DNA from: Legionella bononiensis | Lineage (GTDB): Bacteria > Pseudomonadota > Gammaproteobacteria > Legionellales > Legionellaceae | Length of the DNA stretch: 64,000 nt | Reading direction: 5' to 3' | Assembly: GCF_016786215.1 (NCBI RefSeq) | Contig: NZ_JADOBG010000002.1 | Span: 124,001 to 188,000 of the forward strand | Shown: piece after piece, positions 51,078 through 60,712 of the stretch | How the letters are laid out: each line of letters opens with the position of its first letter | How positions within the stretch are numbered: position 1 is the first letter of the stretch | The notes under the pieces: generated by a model | What the model saw: the letters and a program-made list of their open reading frames with translations, nothing else | Database searches by the model: none | Told to the model about the DNA's origin: nothing | Made by a program: the position numbers and the translations under genes

Positions 51078-51554
51078 ATGACCCCTATTATTATTCGAGA
51101 ATATATACCTGACGATGCACAACAGTTAGTCAATATTTATTATTACACTATTCATAATATTAATGTTCAAGATTACTCTGAAGAGCAGGTTAAGGCCTGG
51201 GCACCATCTTCCTCTTTAGAATTAACCGGCTGGAAGAAAAAATGGGAAACAATTACACCATTGGTTGCTTTAATGGATAATAAAATAGTTGGATTTACTG
51301 AGTTTGAACCGAATGGCCACATCGATTGCTTCTACGTTCATCATGAATATCAAGGCGCTGGTATTGGCACTTCGTTGATGAATGAAATCTTTAAGAAGGC
51401 AAATGACTTGAACATAAAGAGGGTATTTGCTGAAGTAAGCATCACAGCAAAACCATTTTTTGAAGCCAAAGGATTTAAAGTTGTAAAACAGCAAAATGTG
51501 GATATTAGGGGAGTAAAATTAACAAACTTCATTATGGAGAATAGCAAACCGTAA
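51078..51554 (+). CDS. GNAT acetyltransferase inside the cassette
   Basis: 158 residues. The acetyl-CoA motif is YQGAGIGTSLMNEIFKKA, with FFEAKGFKVV afterwards, and the opening IIIREYIPDDAQQLVNIYY is typical of the YafP-like branch. The last codons run into the right inverted repeat. Substrate unknown. Confidence 0.83.
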   Translation: MTPIIIREYIPDDAQQLVNIYYYTIHNINVQDYSEEQVKAWAPSSSLELTGWKKKWETITPLVALMDNKIVGFTEFEPNGHIDCFYVHHEYQGAGIGTSLMNEIFKKANDLNIKRVFAEVSITAKPFFEAKGFKVVKQQNVDIRGVKLTNFIMENSKP

Positions 51555-51582
51555 ATTCTGACATGAATGGGGTCGCTACCCC
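51545..51582. repeat. Right 38-bp inverted repeat of cassette
   Basis: Begins CAAACCGTAAATTCTGAC and ends ATGGGGTCGCTACCCC. It is the mirror copy of 50938-50975 and begins inside the last codons of the GNAT gene. Confidence 0.75.
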
Positions 51583-52163
51583 TATATATTATTAAAGGTT
51601 TCATCTAATGTTTAAATTCTTTCAGACTTCAACAATAGTTCGAAAAGTTAAGTTCACTCTGGGAATGCAGTCCTTTTTTGTGGGTGGGAGCCGGTGAAGC
51701 CAATTACTTTGTGTTGTTCCTTTCATTATCAACAGACTACCGTGTTGAAGAACCCTTGAGATCGTTTCCTTTGTTTTTTTATGTTTAAATGAAAACTTTC
51801 GTTCCGCCCCAAAACTAAGTGAACCTATTGCTCCATTTTTCTTTAAATCTCTTTCAGCATCACTATGCCAAGCCATACCTTCATTCCCATCATGATATAA
51901 ATTGAGAAGGCATGAGTTATAATTTCGCCACTTTCTCCTTCTACAATTGCTTTTAACTCATCAAGAATAGGAATCCAAGGCTTTGCTGTTTTAGTTATCT
52001 TTGAATAGGTATATGAAAAAGGTTGGTTTGCATACCAAGCTACTTTTCTCTTAGTAATTATCTTTTTTCCATAGATAATTGCTTCATCATTTTCCCATTG
52101 AATAGTTCTTATTAGTGAATTATAGAAATCATTGGCCATTTCTAATGACATAATAGAGCCGTA

Positions 52164-53292
52164 TTACCCTGGCGCCTAAAAGTTATTGATTTTATGTGAT
52201 ATTCTACTGTTTTTTGATTAAATGAATTTGTCTAAGATGAGTAACAGGGAATTATCAGTAGAAGTATTATTAGAATTACGGAAAAAAGTGGTTTACGCAG
52301 TTGTAGAGCAAGGCATAAAAAAGACGAAAGCAGCGAAGCTATTCGGTTTTAGCCTGACCTCAGTAAGCAAATACGTACGTGAATTTAAACTCAATGGCGA
52401 ATCCAGTTTTCACTATAAAAAGCGCGGTGTAAAAGAGTCTGAGCGGTGCTTTTTATCTGGAGAGCAAATAGAGGCGTTATTAAAAACGTTGCTGAATCAA
52501 ACTCCGGATGAAATTGGCCTTGCTTACACCTTGTGGAACAGTAAAGCGATATGCGTCTACATTGAAAAGGCATTTGGAATCAGGTATTCAGGTCGTGGGT
52601 TGCGAGATTTTCTAAAGCGTCTGGGCTTTTCATCACAAAAGCCAATAAAACAGGCATATCAACGTGATCCTGATAAAGTGAACCGATGGCTAACTGAGAC
52701 TTATCCCGCAATCAAAGCAAGAGCGATGCAGGAAGGAGCCAGGATTTACTGGGCAGATGAAATGGGGCTTCAATCTTGCGACAATCGTGGGAGAACCTAC
52801 GGCCTTGTGAACCAAACACCTGTGATAAAGAAAACAGGCAGTCGTTTTAAAGTCAATATGCTTGCAGCAATTAGCCCACAGGGATTTATGAACTGGATGG
52901 TCTTTGAGAATAATTGCGACAGTAAGAAATTCATGGAGTTTTTGGGGCGGTTACGCCGTCAGGTAAAACAAAAAGTTTTTTTGATTGTAGATAATCATCG
53001 TATGCATCACAGCAAGAAAGTAATGCAGTATGTTGAGAAATTTAAAAGAGAGATAGAAATTTTTTTTGCCTCCCTATTCCCCAGAGCTAAATCCCCAAGA
53101 ATTAGTTAATCAGGATGTGAAGGCTAGCGCTTGCTTATTTAAACCAGTCAGAAATGTCGCGGATTTACTCATCAACATCAGACTTTACCTGACTAAAATA
53201 CAATTTAATGCGTTTAAAATTATGAATTTTTTTAAGAAAAATGAGACTAAATATGCTGCATGGGATTAATCAACTTTTAGACGCCAGGGTAA
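52164..53292. mobile_element. IS630-family insertion sequence inserted in alkB
   Basis: A 1129-base element with terminal inverted repeats beginning TTACCCTGGCG and continuing CTAAAAGTT at both ends. TA dinucleotides flank it (52162-52163 and 53293-53294), the IS630-type target duplication. The insertion interrupts the AlkB-like reading frame. Confidence 0.88.
52222..53269 (+). pseudogene. IS630-family transposase with frameshift
   Basis: The first frame (52222-53109) has the helix-turn-helix and the two Asp of the DDE triad (WADEMGLQS and IVDNHRMHHS). At a run of eight T near 53061-53068 the frame must shift to reach LPPYSPELNPQELVNQDVK, which holds the Glu, and the end at 53269. The T-run could be a decayed site or a programmed slippage signal, known in some IS630 relatives. 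Either way the protein is not made in one frame. Confidence 0.8.
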
Positions 53293-53449
53293 TAATAATG
53301 CACTGTACCTTCATAAGGTAGTAGATTATGCAATTGCCCATTTATTTGTTCGATAAGATCCATGCGTTATACTCTTTTTTCATACAATGACCGCAAAGTC
53401 GCTAATTATTTTCTATCACCTCTTCAATCCAACAAGTATTTTTCGTCAT

Positions 53450-54547
53450 TTACAAATCAAATAAAGGCAGCTGCCTCAGCTCATAGACTTTTTCTTGTTT
53501 TAATTTAATCCCCACCCCTAAAAGTCTTACAGGAAGCCGTTTTCGTAAATAACCTTCTTGGATTAATCGACATAAAATAGGGAGGTCAATTTGTTGAAAT
53601 ACTTGCTCGACCGCGGTTTGTTGAAAATCATTGAATTTCAATTTAACAAAAAGCGTATGAATTCCTGAAATCTCTCCTGCACGTCGAATGCGTGCTTCAA
53701 GACGCGTGACAAGCTCAGGCAAAGCGGCAAGACATGCCTCAACATTGGGTAAATCATTTAAATAAGTTTCCTCGACACTAATTGATTTGCGAATACGCTC
53801 CGGATTAACCGGGCGATTATCGATACCCCGAGCTAATTCATAAAGTCTTTGTCCCATAATGCCAAACTCATGAAATAAATATTCAGCTGAGTACTGCTGC
53901 GCATCAGCACATGTTTTAATATTGTATGCACTTAATTTTTCTTCCATTTTTGGTCCCACTCCAAATAATTTACGCACGGGTAAATTATTCATAAAGGCTG
54001 ATATTTCACTTGGTCTAATAACCATTTGCCCATTGGGCTTATGCCAATCACTGGCAATTTTCGCCAAACTTTTATTCGGTGCAATGCCAGCACTTGCCGT
54101 GAGTCGTCGTGTTTGAAAAATTCGCTCTCGTATCTCTTGAGCCATCCAGGTCGCACTGCCTTTGCAGTTGGGGGAATGAGTAACATCAAGATAAGCTTCG
54201 TCTAAAGATAACGGCTCAATCAAATCAGTGTAGTCTGCAAATACTTTTCGAATGTATTGGCTTTCTTGTTTATATACATCCATTCGCCCAGGTCGCACTA
54301 TGAGATGAGGACAAAGTTTCAAGGCTTTTGCGGTGGACATCGCAGAGCGGACACCATATTTTCTTGCCGCATAATTACTGGTTGAAATAACGCCACGCTG
54401 AGTTGCAAGCCCACCTACTGCCAGGGGCTTGTTGGCAAGCTCTGGGAAATCGCGCATCTCAATCGCCGCATAAAAACAATCCATATCAATATGGATAATT
54501 TTTCGCACAGCTTCCAGCTCCGCTTCGTCCTCGAGCAAAACATTCAT
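53450..54547 (-). CDS. dinB: DNA polymerase IV (DinB, Y family)
   Basis: 365 residues. Catalytic acids are Asp21 (HIDMDCFYAAIE) and Asp116/Glu117 (SLDEAYLDVT). The C terminus QLPLFDL carries a sliding-clamp motif. DinB performs translesion synthesis. It follows umuC by one base in the same transcript. It begins with about 16 residues before the usual start IIHIDMD, so an internal start is not excluded. Confidence 0.93.
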   Translation of the reverse strand: MNVLLEDEAELEAVRKIIHIDMDCFYAAIEMRDFPELANKPLAVGGLATQRGVISTSNYAARKYGVRSAMSTAKALKLCPHLIVRPGRMDVYKQESQYIRKVFADYTDLIEPLSLDEAYLDVTHSPNCKGSATWMAQEIRERIFQTRRLTASAGIAPNKSLAKIASDWHKPNGQMVIRPSEISAFMNNLPVRKLFGVGPKMEEKLSAYNIKTCADAQQYSAEYLFHEFGIMGQRLYELARGIDNRPVNPERIRKSISVEETYLNDLPNVEACLAALPELVTRLEARIRRAGEISGIHTLFVKLKFNDFQQTAVEQVFQQIDLPILCRLIQEGYLRKRLPVRLLGVGIKLKQEKVYELRQLPLFDL

Positions 54548-54548
54548 T

Positions 54549-55826
54549 TTAATAAAAACTCACTTGAGGTACATCGCTCCAGCGAGTTGTGTAAGCAGGT
54601 GATTTAAGTTGCGCTCTCATATCCCACGGTTTGGAATAGCCCTCAGCAGCCAATCGAATCGTACTTCGTCCGTATTTCTGATTAACCTTATCCAACACAC
54701 TCATCAGTTGTTCGGTATGTTGTAGTTGTTCATCCGTTGGCTGATGAAACATATCCAACTGGCGGGGGTCTTTAGGAATTAAATCCTCAAGGCACACCCC
54801 TGCTTTCTTATAATAATATCCTGATCTAAAAATACGTCGCAAACAGCGTTTGGCGATTTTGGTAATTAAGCGCAAATCATCCGTTGCATTGACCAAGCGA
54901 AACTCCATAGCTTGAAAATGCTGTGCTAAATCCTCACGAAATCGATTCGTATGCACAAACACGTACAGGCGTTGGGCTACCAAACCTTGCCCGCGCATTT
55001 TTTCCACCGCACGCGCACAATGACTACTGACCGATTGTGCCACACACTCAAAATCAGTTTGCATCTTCCCAAAACTTTTAGATGACATAATGTTTTGCTT
55101 GGGCGCTTCCTCCTCCAACCCACCGCAAGCAATGCCTTGAAGCTCCATCGCAGTGCGCATAAGCACTACATTAAACCCCTTTTTCAAATGATGCGGATTG
55201 GTATTTGCTAAGTCATAAGCTGTGTAAATACCACGCGCTATTAATTTCTTTTCCCATTGCCGACCTACTCCCCAAACATCACCTACGGATATCTGCTTTA
55301 GTAATTGCTCGCGATTGGCAGTGATATTAAACACAGGAATTTTAAACACCTTCTTACAACAATAATTGGCTAGTTTTGCCAGGGTCTTAGTCTGACCAAT
55401 ACCAATAGAAGTTGGAATCCCGGTATGTTTTAGGATTTTCTTTTGTAACATCGCACAAAAGGAAGCATGCGACTCAACAGGCATACTACTTAAATCCAAA
55501 AAAGCCTCATCAATTGAATACACTTCTGCATGGGGCCAAGATTCTTCAATCGTACACATTACGCGATGGCTGATGTTGCCATATAAAGTGTAATTAGAAG
55601 AAAAGGCTTTAACTCCATGTTTGGCACATAGGCTCTTGATTTTAAAATAGGGCTCACCCATAGCAATGCCTAATGCTTTGGCCTCATTCGAGCGTGCAAT
55701 ACAACACCCATCATTATTAGATAACACTACAATGGGAGCATCTCGTAGATCAGGACGAAACAACCGCTCACAACTGGCGTAAAAATTATTGCAATCAATT
55801 AAGGCAAACATGTTAGGCCGGCTCAT
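54549..55826 (-). CDS. umuC: UmuC, DNA polymerase V catalytic subunit
   Basis: 425 residues, full length. Catalytic acids Asp11 (IDCNNFYASCERLF) and Asp106/Glu107 (SIDEAFLDLS). A clamp-binding motif QLDMF lies near residue 365, and the C-terminal UmuC domain is present (YGRSTIRLAAEG). It overlaps the umuD end by 14 bases. With umuD disrupted, an active UmuD'2C complex would need a UmuD from elsewhere. Confidence 0.93.
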   Translation of the reverse strand: MSRPNMFALIDCNNFYASCERLFRPDLRDAPIVVLSNNDGCCIARSNEAKALGIAMGEPYFKIKSLCAKHGVKAFSSNYTLYGNISHRVMCTIEESWPHAEVYSIDEAFLDLSSMPVESHASFCAMLQKKILKHTGIPTSIGIGQTKTLAKLANYCCKKVFKIPVFNITANREQLLKQISVGDVWGVGRQWEKKLIARGIYTAYDLANTNPHHLKKGFNVVLMRTAMELQGIACGGLEEEAPKQNIMSSKSFGKMQTDFECVAQSVSSHCARAVEKMRGQGLVAQRLYVFVHTNRFREDLAQHFQAMEFRLVNATDDLRLITKIAKRCLRRIFRSGYYYKKAGVCLEDLIPKDPRQLDMFHQPTDEQLQHTEQLMSVLDKVNQKYGRSTIRLAAEGYSKPWDMRAQLKSPAYTTRWSDVPQVSFY

Positions 55827-56008
55827 GAAGCACTAAAGTAACGACACCCCAAATCACCATTTCACAATCTTGTGTAATATCAATGGGTTTGAATTTGGAA
55901 TTGGCTGGAAGTAATTGTACCCTCCCCTTTTTTTTAGAAAGGCGCTTGACAGTTAGCTCCCCATTAACCGCAGCAATCACAATGCGTCCGTCGCTGGCTT
56001 CAATACTT
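55813..56008 (-). pseudogene. umuD: umuD, 3' part (split by Tn3-family element)
   Basis: This piece encodes IEASDGRIVIAAVNGELTVK onward to the stop, including the catalytic Lys of the UmuD/LexA peptidase (ELTVKRL). It ends at a 5-bp target duplication next to the transposon. Joined to 61772-62087 it reads DWLLVDRS-IEASDG without a break, so the gene was intact before insertion. Confidence 0.92.
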
Positions 56009-56048
56009 GGGGTGTGACAATCATTGGAACGAAAAGGTACTCTAAGCA
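56009..56048. repeat. Left terminal inverted repeat of transposon
   Basis: 40 bases starting GGGG, as in the Tn3 family. Identical to the reverse complement of 61732-61771. It lies eight bases from the tnpA stop, as usual for the family. Confidence 0.93.
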
Positions 56049-56055
56049 AAAATCA

Positions 56056-59000
56056 TTAAGCCAGCTCTAGCTTTTCAGCAACATTTAATGGTCTCAATTG
56101 ACCTTCTGCCACAACTTTAGGCAACATAAATGAAAAGTGTCCCAAGAAATTAATATGTTTCCGCCCTAATGGCGATAACCTTGCTTCATCTTCTTCATTT
56201 ATCACTTCACCCTGTGCGCGCAAATAATCTAATGCAGCCTGCATGTAAACCGTATTCCATAATACAATAGCGTTGGTTGCCAATCCTAATGCATTGAGTT
56301 GGTCTTCCTGCCCCTCGCGATATTTTTCGTGAATTTCACCACGTTTTCCATGATACACGGTGCGTGCCAAGCTGTGGCGACTTTCACCTTTATTGAGTTG
56401 TATCAAAATATGACGTCGGTACTCTTCGCTATCAATATAATTGAGCAGATATAACGTCTTAATAATACGACCTAAGTTCATTAAGGCTTTGGCCAGGCCA
56501 GATGGTCTATTCTTTCGAAATAAGGAACGTATTAAATCTGAAGCACTGACATGACCTAATTTCAAGGAAACAGCGACTCGTAGAATATCCTCCCAATGCT
56601 TGCGTATTGATGCTTCGTTAATTTTGTGATTTGAAATATCATTAAGCACCCCATAATCCGCTTTAGAATCAACTCTCCAAAAACGTGCACCACCAACATC
56701 AGCAAGCCTTGGACTAAATTGGTATCCCAACAACCAAAATAACGCAAAGATTATTTCGCTAGCACCAGCCGTATCAGTCATTATCTCTTTTATATCGAGA
56801 CTTGTTTGTTGATCCTGCATGCCATCCAATAAATAAAGAGAATCACGAAGAGTACCAGTAATTACAATTCCATGAAATCCTGCATTTTGATCCGATACAA
56901 AATTGTAATAAGTTAGCCCGCGTTTTGGCCCATAGTATTTTTTATTAGGCCCAGAATTTACTGTTTTTACAGCGCAGGTAAATCTTACGCCATCAGCAGA
57001 AGCAATATTACCAGTACCCATCTTTTTCGCAAGTGGTTGTTGGAAGTGCAGGTCTACCAATTTCGCATTAGATCTAGCAATTGTTTCAGCACGGATGCAA
57101 TTTTGCTGAATCCAACTTAATCGATTGCGTGTCAATTCTGGGCTGTCTTCATTAATCAATGGTTCAATACCAATGTTGCATGCTTCCGCCATAATGACTG
57201 CACATAATGAGACTTCAATTCCAGATATGCGTGAATTATTATCGCTAATATGAGTGCACTCATCTGTAAAATCAGACATACGGTTGGCTTCGAGCAATAA
57301 TTCTGGAAAATCAATGCGAGGCATCAGCTTGTCGATTTTACTTTTCAATATTTTTAGGCTTTCTGGTTCCTCAATTTTTTCTAATCTGGATAATTTGATT
57401 CTATCTTTTCCCTTACTGTTTTTCACAATCTCAATCGCATCATTTTGGGGTAATCTTTGCAGCACATTCTGGTATTTATCTTCTAATATTGAAGACAGGT
57501 AACCAAACTCCTTATCAAAATCAATACTTAAATTGAGTGATCGGCATACTGGAATTTTATGTTCATCCCAGGCAGCACCTCTTAACAATTTAGTGCGAGG
57601 GTCACACCATCGTTCACTAAGTACTACGTGCATATCTCGGCTGCGCATATTAGTTTGTAGATGATCCATGACACATAAGGTATAACCTGGTCTATCAATT
57701 TCCTTGGTCTTAGGGTTGATAACAATATTTCGCCAACCAGTATTAATAATATCAAGTGGCGCATTTTGAAATGAAGGTTTTCTCTTCCCTTCTATAGACG
57801 CTAAAAATTCTATTGCTGCTTGTACCGGTTTGCCTTCTTTAGTTGTTTGGAATTTAACCGTGCTAAGTAATGTTGGCAGGAATCGACGTACGGTTTTATA
57901 TTGCTCAAGCAGCTCATCGTAGTATTTGTCATGATGGGGTTTGGCAATTTGCCTAATGATCTCTACCGCATTGGATATTGTATCTTTAGAAATAGCTTTG
58001 TAAATTACAGCTGGCAAGTTTTGTTCCCCATCATATTGTAAAAACAAGTCACCAAAATCAGACAGCTTTAATGCAGCTTTATCCAAATCACCCAAGCTAC
58101 GAATACGTTTTCTCTCACCTAATCGTTTTGCTGCAGCAGTAATTTCTGTGATCAACATGACCAACAGATCTAATGCATCATCAAGCGCATTGATTTCATA
58201 AACATATGCAAATGAAAACAGCACTGCAATGCGTCTATCATCAGGCATTCGTGCAATCGATGGCGCCCATGAGACAGTGACATATCTGGCCAAGTGATTA
58301 ATTTTTGCTTTGGGTATATTGCCAATGTTTGTTTGACCTAAGCCTAAGTCACGTATGTATTGATAACGTTTTAGTGCCTGCACTAATCCAGCACTGCTGA
58401 TATGTGTTGGTCCATTTTTTAATTCATCAAGTTTACTATAACGTTTACCGTCAGGTACCAACAATAAGTTTTCGAGTTGCTGCCTCTGGTTGATATCTAC
58501 CAACAAAGTCAGTCGCTGCCATAGCCGTTTTGAAACCCGGTCTCGAACTTTTGCTATTAAAACGGTCAATGTACTTATGCCTGGTAATAGAACTTTTCTA
58601 CTGATGAGCCACAGCGTGCAACGTTCAAACAAAATGCTTGGTCTTTCATTGCCATACCATGCTTGATCATACAGCCAGCGAGTTAATCGATAGCCCCAGA
58701 TGCCGCCAAGATCTTTATAATCAAATACAGTCTTTATTTCACCACAATGATCTAATCGCGTTGCTTTACGATCCATATAAGATGCGAGTACTACTGGAAG
58801 TTCAATCGCTAATTGTTTTGCAATGTAATGGACAACTTGATTGGGCACATCAATTGGGTTCGCAAGAAAAGTACCAAGGAATCTAACCGTAGTTAATTGT
58901 ATTGCATATCCCAGTTTATTGTAATCACGGCGACATGCCTTGATTAATTCTTTGTCCTTATCATCCAAGTAAAAATATTTATCAAGTTGATCTTGTGTCA

Positions 59001-59061
59001 GAGTTTCAGGATATTTTGCATAGGACTGATATTGCTCATCGGTTAAAAAATCAACAGGCAT
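56056..59061 (-). CDS. tnpA: Tn3-family transposase TnpA
   Basis: 1001 residues, standard length. The DDE domain lies in the C-terminal third: Asp in ASADGVRF, Asp in IMTDTAGASE and Glu in YREGQEDQLNALGL. The N-terminal part has the DUF4158-type region common to Tn3 transposases. It is divergent from tnpR across the probable res site. Confidence 0.95.
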   Translation of the reverse strand: MPVDFLTDEQYQSYAKYPETLTQDQLDKYFYLDDKDKELIKACRRDYNKLGYAIQLTTVRFLGTFLANPIDVPNQVVHYIAKQLAIELPVVLASYMDRKATRLDHCGEIKTVFDYKDLGGIWGYRLTRWLYDQAWYGNERPSILFERCTLWLISRKVLLPGISTLTVLIAKVRDRVSKRLWQRLTLLVDINQRQQLENLLLVPDGKRYSKLDELKNGPTHISSAGLVQALKRYQYIRDLGLGQTNIGNIPKAKINHLARYVTVSWAPSIARMPDDRRIAVLFSFAYVYEINALDDALDLLVMLITEITAAAKRLGERKRIRSLGDLDKAALKLSDFGDLFLQYDGEQNLPAVIYKAISKDTISNAVEIIRQIAKPHHDKYYDELLEQYKTVRRFLPTLLSTVKFQTTKEGKPVQAAIEFLASIEGKRKPSFQNAPLDIINTGWRNIVINPKTKEIDRPGYTLCVMDHLQTNMRSRDMHVVLSERWCDPRTKLLRGAAWDEHKIPVCRSLNLSIDFDKEFGYLSSILEDKYQNVLQRLPQNDAIEIVKNSKGKDRIKLSRLEKIEEPESLKILKSKIDKLMPRIDFPELLLEANRMSDFTDECTHISDNNSRISGIEVSLCAVIMAEACNIGIEPLINEDSPELTRNRLSWIQQNCIRAETIARSNAKLVDLHFQQPLAKKMGTGNIASADGVRFTCAVKTVNSGPNKKYYGPKRGLTYYNFVSDQNAGFHGIVITGTLRDSLYLLDGMQDQQTSLDIKEIMTDTAGASEIIFALFWLLGYQFSPRLADVGGARFWRVDSKADYGVLNDISNHKINEASIRKHWEDILRVAVSLKLGHVSASDLIRSLFRKNRPSGLAKALMNLGRIIKTLYLLNYIDSEEYRRHILIQLNKGESRHSLARTVYHGKRGEIHEKYREGQEDQLNALGLATNAIVLWNTVYMQAALDYLRAQGEVINEEDEARLSPLGRKHINFLGHFSFMLPKVVAEGQLRPLNVAEKLELA

Positions 59062-59183
59062 GAATGTCTCATAAAACGTTCGTTTGTTAAGAAGAAAAAA
59101 TTGATAGAATAAAAGCGGTCATAAGTGTATCATCTATCCATCTTAATAAACAAAGTATTATTTTCCCAATTTATCAATCAATA
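59062..59183. promoter_or_regulatory. Probable res site and divergent promoters
   Basis: The 122-134 base space between divergent tnpA and tnpR is where Tn3-type elements place res and both promoters. It is AT-rich with several short inverted repeats. The sub-sites were not resolved by eye. Confidence 0.45.
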
Positions 59184-59195
59184 ATGAGAAAATAC

Positions 59196-59765
59196 ATGCC
59201 AAAATTAGTAGGGTATGCCCGCGTTAGTACAAATGACCAGGATGTTCAATTGCAACTCAATGCACTTGAGTCAGCAGGCTGTGCAAAAAATAAAATATTT
59301 ATCGATAAAATTTCAGGTATTCGTACTGAAAGACCTGGATTAGATAAGTGCATGGAAGAATTGGAAGTTGGTGATACTCTTTTAGTATGGCGATTAGACC
59401 GATTGGGTCGCTCAATGGTTCATTTAGTGAAATTAATTGAGGATTTGGGAAATAAAGGGATTGGATTTCGTTCTCTCTGCGACGGCGCTATTGACACAAC
59501 AACAGCTTCAGGAGAGTTAATTTTTAATATTTTTTCCTCTCTTGCTCAATTTGAACGAAGATTAATCCAAGAAAGAACCAAAGCCGGTTTAGATGCAGCG
59601 CGTGCCAGAGGCAGAAGCGGAGGAAGAAAGAAAATTGCACCAGACAATCCAAAAGTGCTTACAGCTAAGCGCATGCATAAAAATCATGGGATGAGTGTTG
59701 ATGATATCTGCAAAACCCTAAAAATTTCTCGGGCTAGCTTTTATCGGTATATATCTTTGGAGTAA
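59196..59765 (+). CDS. tnpR: Serine resolvase TnpR
   Basis: 189 residues from ATG 59196; an ATG at 59184 would add four residues. Catalytic Ser11 lies in GYARVSTNDQD, with LLVWRLDRLGRS and EFERR-type FERRLIQERT following and a Hin-like helix-turn-helix at the end (MSVDDICKTLKISRASFYRY). It resolves transposition cointegrates at res. Confidence 0.93.
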   Translation: MPKLVGYARVSTNDQDVQLQLNALESAGCAKNKIFIDKISGIRTERPGLDKCMEELEVGDTLLVWRLDRLGRSMVHLVKLIEDLGNKGIGFRSLCDGAIDTTTASGELIFNIFSSLAQFERRLIQERTKAGLDAARARGRSGGRKKIAPDNPKVLTAKRMHKNHGMSVDDICKTLKISRASFYRYISLE

Positions 59766-59808
59766 TATTGCACATTCATAACCCTCTAACATTATAAGTA
59801 TTTAAAAA

Positions 59809-60672
59809 ATGAAAAAACTATTATTTCTTCTATTAGCTACTAGCTCACTTTCCATAAATGTTAATGCAAAAACCACACAAGAATATTCTGAATTGTTTAA
59901 AAACTACGATGCCTGCTTTATTCTTTATAACCTTAATGAGCATAAAATAGTTAGTGAGTATAATCCGAATAATTATTGTAACCAGAGAATTTCTCCAGAT
60001 TCAACATTTAAAATTCCTTTATCATTAATGGCTTTTAATCAAGGAGTCATAAACCAGAAGACAGTCTTTAAATGGGATGGCAAAAAAGGTGTAATACCTG
60101 AACATGAACAAGATCAAACCCCTAATAGTTGGCTGAAATATTCGGTTCTTTGGGTATCTCAACAGATTACTCCGCAATTGGGCTATGCTCGCATCAAACA
60201 CTATTTAGCAGGTTTTGATTATGGCAATCAAAATTTTAATGGCGATCAAGGCGAGAATAATGGTATCACTCATGCCTGGTTAGGTAGCAGCTTAAAAATT
60301 TCTGCTATGGAACAACTTAATTTCTTAAAATCAATGTTCAGCAATGAGCTGCCCGTTTCAACTGAAGTCGTGTTAAATACAAAGGAAAATTTATATCTCG
60401 GAAAACTAGATAACGGTGCTGATTATTTTGGTAAAACAGGCTCTGGTCGACATGGTCGTAACGAGCGATTAACTAATCCCAGTAAATTGCGTGATGGCTG
60501 GTTTGTCGGATTTATTCAAAATGGTAATCAACAATATATTTTTGTAAGTAATTTAACTGACAAAAAGGTACAAGCATCCATAGATAAATCGGATGGTAGT
60601 TTAAAACCATTCGGTAGCCAGTTATTAAAACCAATCACAATTAAGATATTAAATGATTATTTCACTAACTAG
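59809..60672 (+). CDS. Class D (OXA) beta-lactamase
   Basis: 287 residues with a signal peptide (ending VNA-K). Active-site motifs: Ser65-Thr-Phe-Lys68 (STFK), Tyr138-Gly-Asn (FDYGN) and Lys209-Thr-Gly (GKTGSG), with GWFVGF at the end. The second motif, usually SxV, reads Ser112-Val-Leu114, so the hydrophobic Val position is Leu. The whole resembles Legionella OXA-29/LoxA-type enzymes. It hydrolyses beta-lactams in the periplasm. It is 43 bases from tnpR and probably read with it. Confidence 0.92.
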   Translation: MKKLLFLLLATSSLSINVNAKTTQEYSELFKNYDACFILYNLNEHKIVSEYNPNNYCNQRISPDSTFKIPLSLMAFNQGVINQKTVFKWDGKKGVIPEHEQDQTPNSWLKYSVLWVSQQITPQLGYARIKHYLAGFDYGNQNFNGDQGENNGITHAWLGSSLKISAMEQLNFLKSMFSNELPVSTEVVLNTKENLYLGKLDNGADYFGKTGSGRHGRNERLTNPSKLRDGWFVGFIQNGNQQYIFVSNLTDKKVQASIDKSDGSLKPFGSQLLKPITIKILNDYFTN

Positions 60673-60712
60673 AGACTTATGCCGTGAGAAATGCTGGCCA
60701 GATACCTCATTG

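Larger units (their letters stand above)
50938..51582. mobile_element. Inverted-repeat-flanked acetyltransferase cassette
   Basis: A 645-base unit bounded by 38-bp inverted repeats (50938-50975 and 51545-51582) carries one GNAT gene and no transposase. TATAT lies directly outside both ends (50933-50937 and 51583-51587), which fits a target duplication, though a TATA-rich site could arise by chance. Each outer end forms a GGGGT/ACCCC hairpin. It looks like a non-autonomous, MITE-like mobile unit with a passenger gene. Confidence 0.6.
51622..53363 (-). pseudogene. alkB-like 2-oxoglutarate dioxygenase, disrupted
   Basis: The gene starts at ATG 53363 (MDLIEQINGQLHNLLPYEG), is cut at codon HYY by an IS630 element, and resumes at 52163. 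Removing the element and one TA restores VHYYGSIMSLEMANDF in frame. A further one-base loss near 51929 then shifts the frame from GEIITH to NSCLLNLYHDGNEG. Catalytic residues survive in the last part: His and Asp in WHSDAE, His in WLHRLPP, Arg in RVNLTFR. AlkB-type enzymes reverse DNA alkylation. It lies downstream of dinB in the damage-response operon. Confidence 0.85.
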
